Source: an uncultured Thiohalocapsa sp. (GTDB lineage: Bacteria; Pseudomonadota; Gammaproteobacteria; Chromatiales; Chromatiaceae). Taken from it: DNA of 64,000 nucleotides. The notes under the pieces were generated by a model. It did no database searches, had not been told where the DNA came from, and saw only the letters and a program-made list of their open reading frames with translations. The stretch spans positions 1 through 64,000 of the forward strand of contig NZ_CAJXYK010000014.1 of assembly GCF_913063425.1 (NCBI RefSeq), read 5' to 3'. Shown here in pieces: positions 33,741 to 42,606 of this stretch. The position numbers and the translations under genes were made by a program. Numbering within the stretch: the first letter of the stretch is position 1; every line of letters starts with the position of its first letter.

Positions 33741-34367
33741 TCAGCGCAGGGTCACCGAGCCGTCTGCCGCGATGTTGATGGTGGCGACCACCTTCATCTG
33801 CTTTTCCCGGGACAGACGCACTTCCGGAAAGGCGTTGCTGCCGTCACGGTGGAACACCCGCCCCTGCACCAGCGCGACCCGGCCTGGATCATTGACCTCG
33901 AACAGCTGCACCTCGATCCGGTAATCGCCGGGGGGCGCATCCCGCACCTCCCAGACCTCGTTGCCGGGGCCCACCAGCGTGTCCTCGCTGAGCACCCCCG
34001 GCCGGCCGGCGATGATCTTGCGCTCGAAATAGAAGCGCGCTCCGCTCGGGTCGATGACGTGCAGATCCACGTCGTCCCGCGTGCTCCAGCGCACGTACAG
34101 CACCAGGAAGGTCTTGGCCAGCCTGCGCGCCAGCTCTGCGTTGCGCGCCTCGGCCTGCGCCAGCTGGCGGCGCAGCTGCGCCGCCTCGGCGCCGGTGGTG
34201 GCGAGCTGGCGCTCCAGGTCGGCGATGATGGCTTGATAGTCGATGTGCTCTTTGCGGTAGTAGGGCAGCAGCACGACCATGATGATCAAGAAGGCGGCCA
34301 TCGCGCCGGTGATCACATCCAGCATCGACAGATTGAAGATGCTGATGTCGCGGTTGCGCGCACGCAT
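33741..34367 (-). CDS. Membrane-anchored coiled-coil protein with YfaP/DUF2135-like domain
   Basis: 208 residues. The N-terminal helix (SMLDVITGAMAAFLIIMVVL) has the look of MotB/TolR/ExbD anchors, including an Asp inside the segment. A coiled coil (about residues 45-95) follows, then a beta-rich domain (VRWSTRDDVDLHVIDPSGA, GNEVWEVRDAPPGDYRIEV) of the YfaP/DUF2135 type, probably extracytoplasmic. ATG 34367 sits 10 bases after the PP2C stop. With the MotA/TolQ-like protein encoded at 41812 it could form a proton-channel pair, though the genes are 7 kb apart in the block. Role unknown. Confidence 0.78.
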   Translation of the reverse strand: MRARNRDISIFNLSMLDVITGAMAAFLIIMVVLLPYYRKEHIDYQAIIADLERQLATTGAEAAQLRRQLAQAEARNAELARRLAKTFLVLYVRWSTRDDVDLHVIDPSGARFYFERKIIAGRPGVLSEDTLVGPGNEVWEVRDAPPGDYRIEVQLFEVNDPGRVALVQGRVFHRDGSNAFPEVRLSREKQMKVVATINIAADGSVTLR

Positions 34368-34377
34368 GACCCGGCGC

Positions 34378-35100
34378 TCAGTGCACGAACACGGCAAGCG
34401 CCGTGTAATTGTCATGCTCCGGCTCGGCTTGCTTCACCAGGCGCCGCGTCATGTTGCGCAGCCAGGTATCAGGGTCGGCGGCCTTGGCCAGCTCGATCTC
34501 CATCTGCGTCTCCGTGACATATTCCCAGAAACCGTCTGTGCAGAGCAGGAAGGCATCGCCCGGGGCGAGCGGCACCGGCGCGGGAACCAAAGTCGGGCGC
34601 GGCTCTTCGTCGTTGCCGAGCGTGCGCAGCAGGCGATTGCGGTCTTCGTGGTGGCGGATGTCTGCGGCGCGTATCTCGCCCGCCTTCACCATCGCCTGGG
34701 GCACGCTGTGATCTTCCGTCTGGGCCGCCAGACGACCGCCCCGGAAGTAATACAGCCGACTGTCGCCGACGTGCCCCCAACGTGCCGCGCTGCCGTCGCT
34801 CACGAGGATCACCAGGGTGGTGCGCATCCGCTCCAGGGCCGGGCTCTTCTGCTGCTCGGCGTGCAGCGCCCGATTTGCCGCCTGCACGGCCTGCTCGATG
34901 CTGCCCGCCAACGGCGGCGTATCGGCGAGCGTGCCGAGGACACTCTGCACCGCGAGCCGCGAGGCCACCTCACCGCCACCATGACCGCCCAGGCCGTCGG
35001 CGAGCACCCAGCAGGCACCGCGGTAAGCGCAGCAATCCTCGTTGTACTCGCGCCCACCCGCATGGCTGATGCGGGCGGTGGTGAAGGCCAGTCTGCTCAT
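34378..35100 (-). CDS. Soluble PP2C-type Ser/Thr phosphatase
   Basis: 240 residues, just the PPM domain. All motifs are present: GREYNEDCCAY, WVLADGLGGHGGGEVASR, RTTLVILV, WGHVGDSRLYYFR, AFLLCTDGFWEYV and EHDNYTALAVFV. It should be an active cytoplasmic phosphatase of the PppA/Stp type. ATG 35100 overlaps the stop of the protease-FHA gene by 4 bases. It is shorter and less decorated than the membrane phosphatase encoded at 28008, so the island has one soluble and one membrane-bound active phosphatase. Confidence 0.94.
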   Translation of the reverse strand: MSRLAFTTARISHAGGREYNEDCCAYRGACWVLADGLGGHGGGEVASRLAVQSVLGTLADTPPLAGSIEQAVQAANRALHAEQQKSPALERMRTTLVILVSDGSAARWGHVGDSRLYYFRGGRLAAQTEDHSVPQAMVKAGEIRAADIRHHEDRNRLLRTLGNDEEPRPTLVPAPVPLAPGDAFLLCTDGFWEYVTETQMEIELAKAADPDTWLRNMTRRLVKQAEPEHDNYTALAVFVH

Positions 35101-36494
35101 GCGAAGCCTACCTCGAAGACGATTTCGGCCGTGGCCAGGTGAAAGCGCTCCCCCGGGCGCAGGATCACCGGCTGGCCGGACGGGATCGGCTTGCCGTTGA
35201 TGAGCGTGCCGTGGGATGACCAACAGTCCTCGACGCTGAAGACGCGGCGCCCGGCATCGTAACGGACCAGCGCATGGCGCTTGCTGACAAGGGTGCGCTC
35301 CGGCGGCATCACCAATTGCACGAGCGCCGGGTCGCGGCCGATGGCGATGGGTCCTCGGCTGAGCGGCAGGGCGACACCGGCATAGGGGCCGTTCACGCCG
35401 CGCAGCACCGGGGCGCCGCTGCCGGGGGCGGGCACCGCAGCGGCGGCGGCCGGCCGATCCCGCCCGGACGGGGGCTTGCGGAGTGCGCGCGAGGTGCCCG
35501 ACAGCGCCCGGGTCACGCCCTCGCGCACCACCGCGCGCCCGCGGCGGGTGGCGGCGAGCCCCACGGCAGCACCCGAGAGCACCAGCAGCAGCGCAAGCGC
35601 GACCACCACCAGGGGCTCGCGGTGCCATAGGTCCGTCAGCGCCCCGGCACGGCCGTAGATCACCTGGTACGGAATCGCATGGCGGTCCAGGAGACCGAAC
35701 AGCTCATCGGCCGCCACTGCCCAGCCGATGTTATCGCCCAGCGGCACCCGGCCGAGCTCCGGCTCGCCGTCATTGCCGACCATCACCACGGCGGTCAGCG
35801 CCTTCTGCGTGTTGATGCCGAGGACGCGCCCGTAGGCATCGAACAGCGGCCCGCCGGAGTTGCCGGGGTTGATGCCGGCGCTGTGCTGAAGCAGCCGGGC
35901 CGCGCGCGGGTCGGTGGACGGCGGATAGACGCGGCTCACGACACCGGTGTCGGCGGTGGGATCGAAGAAGTCTGCACCGCGCACCCCCTCCGAGTCGTCG
36001 GCAGCGCCAGGAAACCCGTACGCCCGCACCGGGTCGAGCTTGCGCGCGGTGTCCGCGGAAGCAAAGCGCACCGGCGGGCGACCGAGGGGTTGCGCCGTCT
36101 CCAGCAGCGCGATGTCGCGCTGCGCATCATGGGCAAGCACCCGTGCGTCGATGATGTTCTCCCGGCCCGGCCCCACCAGTACCGCCGCCCGCCCGCCGTC
36201 GGCGGTGCATTCCACCACGTGCCAGTTGGTCGCGGCGTGTCGGCTGCGCCCGCCGCGCTGTCCGATGACGAAGCCCGAGCCCGTGCCGATACCGCCACGT
36301 TGCGGCTGCACGCAGATGACGCGCACGGTCGCGGCATCCATGTGGGCCAGGACGCGGTCGCTGGTCGCCGGCACCGGCGCGGCACTCAGCGCGCAGGCGC
36401 CGAGCACGATCCATCGCATCCAGCCCGCCCGGCACCGAGACCGCCATCCAGCGGCGATGCCCTGCCGGTCCCTGCGGAGACGCCAAGTCTGCAT
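35097..36494 (-). CDS. Trypsin-like protease-TM-FHA transmembrane protein
   Basis: About 465 residues. A signal-type N-terminus (WIVLGACALSAAPVPATS) precedes a trypsin-like domain with the triad in AATNWHVVE (His), DAQRDIALLE (Asp) and GINPGNSGGPLFDAY (Ser). A helix (LVVVALALLLVLSGAAVGL) then leads to a cytoplasmic FHA domain (IAIGRDPALVQLVM, VSKRHALVRYD, CWSSHGTLINGKP). This mirrors the vWA-FHA protein: a periplasmic effector with a phospho-reader inside. Start uncertain: ATG 36494 chosen; ATG 36419, directly at the signal segment, and 36557 are alternatives. It ends overlapping the PP2C gene. Confidence 0.88.
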   Translation of the reverse strand: MQTWRLRRDRQGIAAGWRSRCRAGWMRWIVLGACALSAAPVPATSDRVLAHMDAATVRVICVQPQRGGIGTGSGFVIGQRGGRSRHAATNWHVVECTADGGRAAVLVGPGRENIIDARVLAHDAQRDIALLETAQPLGRPPVRFASADTARKLDPVRAYGFPGAADDSEGVRGADFFDPTADTGVVSRVYPPSTDPRAARLLQHSAGINPGNSGGPLFDAYGRVLGINTQKALTAVVMVGNDGEPELGRVPLGDNIGWAVAADELFGLLDRHAIPYQVIYGRAGALTDLWHREPLVVVALALLLVLSGAAVGLAATRRGRAVVREGVTRALSGTSRALRKPPSGRDRPAAAAAVPAPGSGAPVLRGVNGPYAGVALPLSRGPIAIGRDPALVQLVMPPERTLVSKRHALVRYDAGRRVFSVEDCWSSHGTLINGKPIPSGQPVILRPGERFHLATAEIVFEVGFA

Positions 36495-36568
36495 CGGATT
36501 TTTCACCTGTTCCCGGCCTGTGCGGAGCGGCGCGTCGTCGCGCACCCGACTGCCCATTACGGCCACGG

Positions 36569-39430
36569 CTACGGGGACTCCATTGCAGCGACGGCCCGGC
36601 GCGCGTCGGCATCACCCTGTGCGGCTGCGAGGCGGTACCAGTCGAGAGCGGCCTGACGGTCCCGGCGCACCCCCTCACCATTCTCGTACAGCACACCGAG
36701 GTTGTACTGTGCGCCCGCATGCCCCTGCTCCGCGGCGCGCCGGTACCATGCCGCCGCTTCCGCGTCGCTTTCAGGGACGCCGCGACCGCGCTCCAGCAGG
36801 ACACCGAGATTGAACTGCGCCGTGGCGTCATCCTGTTCCGCGGCGCGCCGGAACCAGGTCGCCGCGGTCCCCTCGTCCTCTGCGACCCCCCGGCCGAAAT
36901 AGTACATGACGCCCAGCTCGCGCTGCGCCAGCGCGAGACCCTGCTCCGCCGCCCGGCGCAGCCAGTCCGCAGCCGCGGCGTCGTCCTGCGCAACGCCCCG
37001 TCCGGCTTTGTACATCAGGCCCAGATTGAGCTGCCCCCAATCGTTTCCCTGCGCCGCCGCACGCCGATACCAGACAACCGCTTCGGCGTCGTCGGCGGCG
37101 ACGCCGTCACCGTCCCGATAGAGCGTGCCGAGGCTGTCCTGTGCGTGCGCGAGACCCTGCTGCGCGGCCTGTCGGTGCAGCTCGAAGGCGCGACGATAAT
37201 CCTGGGCCACGCCCGAACCCAGCTCGTACATGACCGCCAGGTTGTACTGCCCCCAGGCATTGCCCTGATCGGCGGCCCGGCGATACCAGCTGACAGCCGT
37301 TCGGGCGTCCTGTGGGACACCCCGCCCGTACCTGTACAGGCTGCCCAGGCTGTCCTGGGCATCCGCGTGGCCCTGCTCCGCGGCGCGGCGGTACCAGGTC
37401 GCCGCTGCCGCCTCATCCTCTGCGACGCCTTCGCCACGCTCATAGACGTAGCCCAGGGAAAACTGGGCGTCGAGGTGGTCCTGCTCAGCAGAGGCCCGGT
37501 ACCAGCGCACCGCCTCGGCGCGGTCTTTCGTTACGCCGGCGCCATAAAAGTAGGCTTCACCGAGCAGGTACTGGCCGCGGGCATGCCCCTGCCCGGCGGC
37601 AAGCCGGTAGTGTCTGACCGCCGTTTCCATATCCTCGCGGACACCGCGGCCGGACTCGTACATCCAGCCGAGGTTGGTCCGCGCGTCCAGATCGCCGCCG
37701 TCGGCGGCGCGCCGATACCAAGCGACCGCCTGGGCCGGATCCGCGGCGACACCGCGACCCATCTCATACATCCAGCCGAGGTTGTTCTGCGCCTGTGCGT
37801 CGCCCTGCTCGGCGGCCAGCCGGTACAGACGGACGGCTTCGACATCATCCTGAACGACGCCCCGGCCGTTCGCGTACATCAGGCCCAGGTTGTACTGTGC
37901 GGTCGCGTCGCCCTGCTCCGCTGCGCGCCGATACCAGTACGCCGCCTCCGCGTCGTCCCTGGGCACGCGGTCACCGCGCCCGTAATGCACGCCCAAATCG
38001 TTCTGCGCGCCCGCATCCCCCGCTTCCGCCCGCCGGCGCAGCGCGGCCACTTCGGCAGGCTCGTCAACCGGCGCGCGCCGCCCGGGCACGGGCGACGGCG
38101 GGGTGTCGGACGCCGCTGCCAGGTCCGGCACCGCAACGTCGGCCGAGCGTGCGGTTGCGGGTGTCAGCGCCCCCGGATGCTGCGCTTGCTGCAACGCGAG
38201 CAGCGTCGCCAGCGCCAACGCCAGGGCCAGCAGCGGCAGCGCCACGAGCCAGGGCGAGCGCCGGGAGCGGTCCGCCGCCGCGGCGGCGCCGACCACCGGG
38301 CGCGCATCACCGCTTGCCCGCGGCGCCCGGTTCGGGCGCGTTGCCGCCGCGGTGGTCCGCTGTGCGCCGCCTGCGGCTGCGCCCTTCTGCGCCGGCTCCG
38401 GCGGCGGAAACGGCAGCTCAATCCACTCATCCGCCGGCGGCATGCCGCGCAGCAGTTGCTGGAGCTCGGTCACCGTCTGCGGGCGGGCGTCTGCCTGCAT
38501 CGCCAGCGCGCGCGCCAGCGCGCTGCTCACACCAGAGGAGACGCCGTAGTCGCTGGCCGGCTTCAGCTCGTCCTCGGCCATGCGCTCGTTGGCCGGCGGT
38601 GGGGCCTGGCCGGTGAGCGCCCGGTAGAGCACCGCAGCGCCGGCATAAATATCCGTCCATGGGCCCTGCCGACCCTTGCGGTGGTATTGCTCGAAGGGCG
38701 CATAGCCGTCACTCACCACCACCGACAGCGAGCGGGAGCGCTCGCCCATCGCCTGACGCGCGGCGCCGAAGTCGAGCAGGATCGGCCGCACGCCACCGGA
38801 ATCGCTCTTTGCCAGGTAGATGTTCGCCGGCTTGATGTCGCGGTGCAGGAAACCCTTCGCATGCACCGCCCGCAGGCCATCGAGGACCGGCTGGATCAGC
38901 GCCAGCGCTGCCGGCTCGGCCATACGCCCTCCCGGCTGGGCTGCCAGGTGCTCGGCGAGCGACACGCCCTCGTAGTAGTCCATGACCAGGTAGGCACTGT
39001 TGTTCGCCTCGAAAAACTGGCGTACCCGGACGATGTTGGGGTGATCCAGCTGCGCCAGCGTACGAGCCTCGGTCAGAAACTGCGCCAGCCCAAAGCCGAA
39101 CAGCGTCTGCTCCTCGACCGTGTGGGCCATGATGGTGCTGCTGTCGGCGCCCCGCATGGCCAGATCCCGCGGCAGATACTCCTTCACCGCCACCCGCGTC
39201 TGCAGGTGCCGGTCGAGACCCAGATAGGTGATGCCGAAGCCGCCCGGCTTGCCGAGCACGCGGCCGATGACGAACTGGCCAGCTAACTGGGTCCCGGGTG
39301 CCAGCGCGTTGCCGGGCCGATCGGTGGCGGGATCGTAGCCGCAGCGCGCGCATGGGCCGTTATCGGATACGGCTGCGTCACGCGGCGTGAAGCAGCCGGG
39401 GCAGATCTCTGCAAGCTCCTGTTCGGTCAT
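36569..39430 (-). CDS. Zinc-ribbon Ser/Thr kinase with thirteen Sel1 repeats
   Basis: 953 residues. Zinc ribbon CPGC...CARC, intact kinase domain (LGKPGGFGITYLG, AVKEYLPRD, HRDIKPANIYL, LLDFGAARQ, SRSLSVVVSDGYAPFEQY), a Pro/Ala linker and one helix (WLVALPLLALALALATLLAL, about residue 405). About 13 Sel1/TPR-like repeats of 36 residues follow (AQYNLGLMYANGRGV type), filling the C-terminal half. They should form an extracytoplasmic superhelix for protein binding, a plausible sensor. The largest kinase of the island. It starts 4 bases from the end of the broken kinase copy encoded at 40297. Confidence 0.93.
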   Translation of the reverse strand: MTEQELAEICPGCFTPRDAAVSDNGPCARCGYDPATDRPGNALAPGTQLAGQFVIGRVLGKPGGFGITYLGLDRHLQTRVAVKEYLPRDLAMRGADSSTIMAHTVEEQTLFGFGLAQFLTEARTLAQLDHPNIVRVRQFFEANNSAYLVMDYYEGVSLAEHLAAQPGGRMAEPAALALIQPVLDGLRAVHAKGFLHRDIKPANIYLAKSDSGGVRPILLDFGAARQAMGERSRSLSVVVSDGYAPFEQYHRKGRQGPWTDIYAGAAVLYRALTGQAPPPANERMAEDELKPASDYGVSSGVSSALARALAMQADARPQTVTELQQLLRGMPPADEWIELPFPPPEPAQKGAAAGGAQRTTAAATRPNRAPRASGDARPVVGAAAAADRSRRSPWLVALPLLALALALATLLALQQAQHPGALTPATARSADVAVPDLAAASDTPPSPVPGRRAPVDEPAEVAALRRRAEAGDAGAQNDLGVHYGRGDRVPRDDAEAAYWYRRAAEQGDATAQYNLGLMYANGRGVVQDDVEAVRLYRLAAEQGDAQAQNNLGWMYEMGRGVAADPAQAVAWYRRAADGGDLDARTNLGWMYESGRGVREDMETAVRHYRLAAGQGHARGQYLLGEAYFYGAGVTKDRAEAVRWYRASAEQDHLDAQFSLGYVYERGEGVAEDEAAAATWYRRAAEQGHADAQDSLGSLYRYGRGVPQDARTAVSWYRRAADQGNAWGQYNLAVMYELGSGVAQDYRRAFELHRQAAQQGLAHAQDSLGTLYRDGDGVAADDAEAVVWYRRAAAQGNDWGQLNLGLMYKAGRGVAQDDAAAADWLRRAAEQGLALAQRELGVMYYFGRGVAEDEGTAATWFRRAAEQDDATAQFNLGVLLERGRGVPESDAEAAAWYRRAAEQGHAGAQYNLGVLYENGEGVRRDRQAALDWYRLAAAQGDADARRAVAAMESP

Positions 39431-39433
39431 CGG

Positions 39434-40297
39434 TCAGGTCCTCGGCTGATGGGCACCGCAGCGCGGTGCGTGTGCATCTCTCCGCGGTGCGTGGGGACGG
39501 GCGAACGCCCAACTCAGTCCGCAATGAGGAGGGAAGCATAGATATATCCACTCGCGTCCGGGCAGTGCAGCCAGTGTCTGCCCGAAGTAAGGCGTTCTCC
39601 CTCCAGCAGGCGATCGCACTGCACCACCTCCCCCGGCGCGAGCTTCGCCACACGCCGTCCGCTTGACGAGCTCGGCGACGAGCGCACCGCAACGCAGCAG
39701 GATCGTCGCCGGCGTGTTGACCTGCACGCTCCTCCGCCCCACGCTGCTCGCGCAGTCGGCGCAGGCGCGCCTCCTCGGCCTCGTGCTCACGGGCGAGGGC
39801 AGCGAGGGGCGCTGCTTCGGCAGCGCGGCGCTCGGCGGGCTCGCGCTCTCGCGCCGCGGCCTCGGCGCGCAGCTCAGCTGCGGAGGCCTCCATCTCTGCA
39901 CGCAGCGCACGCAGGCGTTGCGCCTCTGCGCGCTGTGCCGCAGCCGTTTCGGCTCGTCGGCGCTGTGGGCGACGATCGTTGCAGCGTCAGCGGCACGCAC
40001 GGCCAGAGCCCGCGGCAGATACTCCTTGATGGCGACCCGGGTCTCGAGGTGGCGATCGAAGCCGAGGTAAGTGATGCCGAAGCCGCCGGGCCTGCCGAGC
40101 AGCCGGCCGAGCAGCCGGCCGAGCAGCCGGCCGAGCAGCCGGCCGATGATGAACTGCCCATGCAGCAGGGTACCGGGGCGCAGCACATTGGGCGCTCGCG
40201 TCACCGCAGCGTCGAAGCCGCAGACGGCACGGGGTGCGTCGCCGCGCGAGGCGTCGAAGCAGCCCGGACAGAGGTCGGCGGTGCAGGACTCGAACAT
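39434..40297 (-). pseudogene. Decayed zinc-ribbon kinase with expanded G-loop
   Basis: It starts like its neighbours (CPGCF, CGFD, FIIGRLLG) and reaches RPGGFGITYLGFD and AIKEYLPRA, but the kinase stops after IVAHSADE; HRD, DFG and the rest are absent. Inside the G-loop a 12-bp unit is repeated four times (see 40095). Downstream another frame encodes a coiled coil (EMEASAAELRAEAAAREREP), and the original frame then returns to an SH3-like remnant (VNTPATILLRCGALVAEL, ALPGREWIYLCF). So a seventh kinase, once carrying a coiled coil and SH3-like end, has lost its catalytic core by deletion and frameshift. It is sandwiched between two intact kinase genes. Confidence 0.8.
40095..40142 (+). repeat. 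Four 12-bp tandem units inside the decayed kinase G-loop
   Basis: CCGAGCAGCCGG occurs four times head to tail. On the coding (minus) strand each unit adds four residues (a GRLL-type step) to the glycine-rich loop, without breaking the frame. Intact island kinases have only one GRVLGKPGG at this place. Confidence 0.9.
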
Positions 40298-40307
40298 GCT
40301 CGGGGCC

Positions 40308-41687
40308 TCAGAGCTCGCCCAGCAGCGTGAGCACCGCGACCCAGCCCCAGAGCGTCATGGCGACATCGCCGACGACAACGAGCTTGGAGAGCACGCCCCA
40401 GACCTTGCTGCCCGTGAAACGGTCCGCGGCCCGCCAGGTGCCGACCAATGCGACGACGCGGTAGGCAGTGAACAGCAGGAGTACGAGCAGCAGGACCGGT
40501 AGGGATTCGACGAGGTTCAGTGCGAACCCCACGAGCACCGACACCAGCACCAGGTAGAGCCAGAAGGTCTTCGCCAGGCCAAAGTCGCCCCGCCACAAGC
40601 GGGGAAAGAACGCCTGCGAGCGCTGGCTGCCGCCGGCGCCGGCATCGGCGGTGTCCTCTGACCGGAACGCGGCAGCCGGCGGATCGTGCCGTACCGGCGG
40701 CGGCGGTGCCGCACCGGCGAGGGCCTGCTGGAACAGCTGCACGGTCTGCGGGCGCTGATACGCCTCGACTTGCAGCGCATGCCCAATGGCATCGCTCACG
40801 GGGGCAGAGATGCCGTAGCGGCTGGCGGGCTCGAGGGTATCCCGGCTCATGCGCTCCGGTGCGGGCGGCGGCGTGCGGCCGGTGAGCATGCGGTAGAGCA
40901 CGGCACCGGCGGCGTAGAGGTCGGTGGCCGGCCCCTGGCGACCGCGCCGATGGTACTGCTCGAAGGGGGCGTAACCGTCGGTAACCACCACCGACAGGGA
41001 GCGCGAGCGCTCGCCGATGGCCGTGCGCGCGGCGCCGAAGTCGATCAGGATCGGGTTGACGCCGCCACCCTCGATCTTGGCCAGATAGATATTGGCGGGC
41101 TTGATGTCGCGGTGCAGAAAGCCCTGGGCATGTACGGCACGCAGCCCGTCCAGCACCGGCTGCATCAATGCCAGCGCGGTGTGCTCGGGGACACGGCCGT
41201 CAGGCTGCGCCCCAAGATACTCCGCGAGGGACACACCACGATAGTAGTCCATGGCCAGGTAGGCGGTGCCGTTGGCCTCCAGGAACCGGCGCACGCCGAC
41301 GATGTTCGGATGATGCAGCTGCGCGAGCGTGCGGGCCTCGCGCACGAACTGGCCGAGCCCGTGGCGGAACAGATCGCCCTCCTCCTGGCTCTGCGGCAGG
41401 ATCGTGCTGCCGTCCGCGGCACGTACGACCAGATCGCGCGGCATATACTCCTTGAGCGCCACGCGTTGGCCATCCTCACGGTCGAAGGCGAGATAGGTGA
41501 TGCCGAAGCCGCCCGGCTTGCCGAGCACCCGCCCCAGCAGGAACTGATTGCCCACCAGCGCACCCAGACCGATGGCACTCGGCGGTCGCGGCTCGCGTGG
41601 ATCAAAGCCGCAGTACCCGCAGACACCCGCCGAAAGCGGCGCGACGAAACAGCCGGGACAGAGGATGGCGGGGTCAACTGGTGACAT
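40308..41687 (-). CDS. Zinc-ribbon Ser/Thr kinase with three-helix membrane end
   Basis: 459 residues. Zinc ribbon CPGC...CGYC, kinase domain complete (LGKPGGFGITYLA, ALKEYMPRD, HRDIKPANIYL, LIDFGAART, SRSLSVVVTDGYAPFEQY). After a short Pro/Ala linker come about three hydrophobic segments (WLYLVLVSVLVGFALNLV, LPVLLLVLLLFTAYRVVALV, VVVGDVAMTLWGWVAVLTLL) with no large extracytoplasmic domain. ATG 41687 has AGGGAG seven bases upstream; starts further upstream were rejected. It is the first kinase of the minus-strand block after the TolQ-like and FHA genes. Confidence 0.9.
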   Translation of the reverse strand: MSPVDPAILCPGCFVAPLSAGVCGYCGFDPREPRPPSAIGLGALVGNQFLLGRVLGKPGGFGITYLAFDREDGQRVALKEYMPRDLVVRAADGSTILPQSQEEGDLFRHGLGQFVREARTLAQLHHPNIVGVRRFLEANGTAYLAMDYYRGVSLAEYLGAQPDGRVPEHTALALMQPVLDGLRAVHAQGFLHRDIKPANIYLAKIEGGGVNPILIDFGAARTAIGERSRSLSVVVTDGYAPFEQYHRRGRQGPATDLYAAGAVLYRMLTGRTPPPAPERMSRDTLEPASRYGISAPVSDAIGHALQVEAYQRPQTVQLFQQALAGAAPPPPVRHDPPAAAFRSEDTADAGAGGSQRSQAFFPRLWRGDFGLAKTFWLYLVLVSVLVGFALNLVESLPVLLLVLLLFTAYRVVALVGTWRAADRFTGSKVWGVLSKLVVVGDVAMTLWGWVAVLTLLGEL

Positions 41688-41811
41688 GCGGAAGCTCCCT
41701 GTCATTCCTTGTCCGTCGGGATTATCGCCCATTCATCGGGCGCGGTCATTAGATCGAGCCCAGTAATTTGTCGCCCCGCCCGTTGTCGCCCAGTCCGGGG
41801 ACAGCGCTCCC

Positions 41812-42606
41812 TCAGGCGGTTGCGTCGCCCACGTGCAGTCGGTTGATCAGGTTGGTCAGCGTCTGGTTGCCGGCGCGGTTCAGGGCGGACTCCTCGCGCG
41901 CCTGCACCAGGTTCAGCAGCAGCACCAGCACGGCGCTCTCCATCAGGGCCACCAGCGTCGTGTAGAAGCTGATGCCGAGCGCCGCCGCGATGTCGGCCAG
42001 CGGCTGCTCGGTGGCGGTCGGGTCGATCTGGCTCAGAGCCAGCGCGATACCCACCACGGTGCCGATGAAGCCGATCGTGGGAATCACCCACACCAGATAG
42101 CGCAGCAGGGCGTAGCGCAGGTCGAGGCGGTGCTGGATCAGCTCCAGGCTGCTGTTCAGCACGCTCACGGTCTGGTCCACGGAGCGGCTGGCCATGAACT
42201 GCAGGATGCAGAGATCCACCAGGCTCGGCAGAAAACCGTGCTCCTCGTCGTAGCGATGCTTCACCGCGGCACGGATGGGCGCGAGGTTGTGCACGCCGAG
42301 CACGGTGCGGTACTCCTGCGGCAGCAGCCCGGCATGGGTGAGCGCCAGCTCGCGCTCGGCGATGCGCCAGCGCACGAAGAGCTCACCGAGGCCGACGAAG
42401 AAGAGCAGGTGCATCAGGTTTTGCACCGTGAACGGATACACGAAGGGCGAATGCGCGGGCGGCACCGCATGCCGATCCAGCAGCAACACCGCGGGGCCAC
42501 TGCCGGCCGGCAGTGCCAGCGACAGCGCAGTGACGAAGAGCACACCCGCCAGCAAGGCGAGCGGCAGCACCAGCAGGCGGTCCGGCTTCTCCCAGAGATC
42601 GCTCAT
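41812..42606 (-). CDS. MotA/TolQ/ExbB-type proton channel family protein
   Basis: 264 residues with four hydrophobic segments: two near the N-terminus (LLVLPLALLAGVLFVTALSLAL and NLMHLLFFVGLGELFV) and two in the MotA_ExbB core (VWVIPTIGFIGTVVGIALAL and ISFYTTLVALMESAVLVLLL). The middle cytoplasmic part is helical. The family forms pentameric channels around a MotB/TolR/ExbD partner to convert proton flow into work across the envelope. No classical partner is adjacent; the protein encoded at 33741 has a suitable N-terminal helix. ATG 42606 overlaps the FHA gene by 4 bases. The 124 bases between its end and the next kinase carry nothing clear. Confidence 0.85.
   Translation of the reverse strand: MSDLWEKPDRLLVLPLALLAGVLFVTALSLALPAGSGPAVLLLDRHAVPPAHSPFVYPFTVQNLMHLLFFVGLGELFVRWRIAERELALTHAGLLPQEYRTVLGVHNLAPIRAAVKHRYDEEHGFLPSLVDLCILQFMASRSVDQTVSVLNSSLELIQHRLDLRYALLRYLVWVIPTIGFIGTVVGIALALSQIDPTATEQPLADIAAALGISFYTTLVALMESAVLVLLLNLVQAREESALNRAGNQTLTNLINRLHVGDATA

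Noticed and set aside
36719-39286. Very long antisense reading (about 850 codons) opposite the Sel1 kinase; similar ones opposite hoxH-hoxU, the GH9 gene, the phosphotransferase/ATPase gene and others.
   Set aside because: High-GC shadow frames: low-complexity Arg/Gly/Ala/Val or His-rich composition, no motifs, and the opposite strand has an obvious family member.
41702-41747. Tiny minus-strand frame MTAPDEWAIIPTDKE between the TolQ-like gene and a kinase.
   Set aside because: 15 codons, no clear ribosome site, no comparison possible; coding-like look may be chance.
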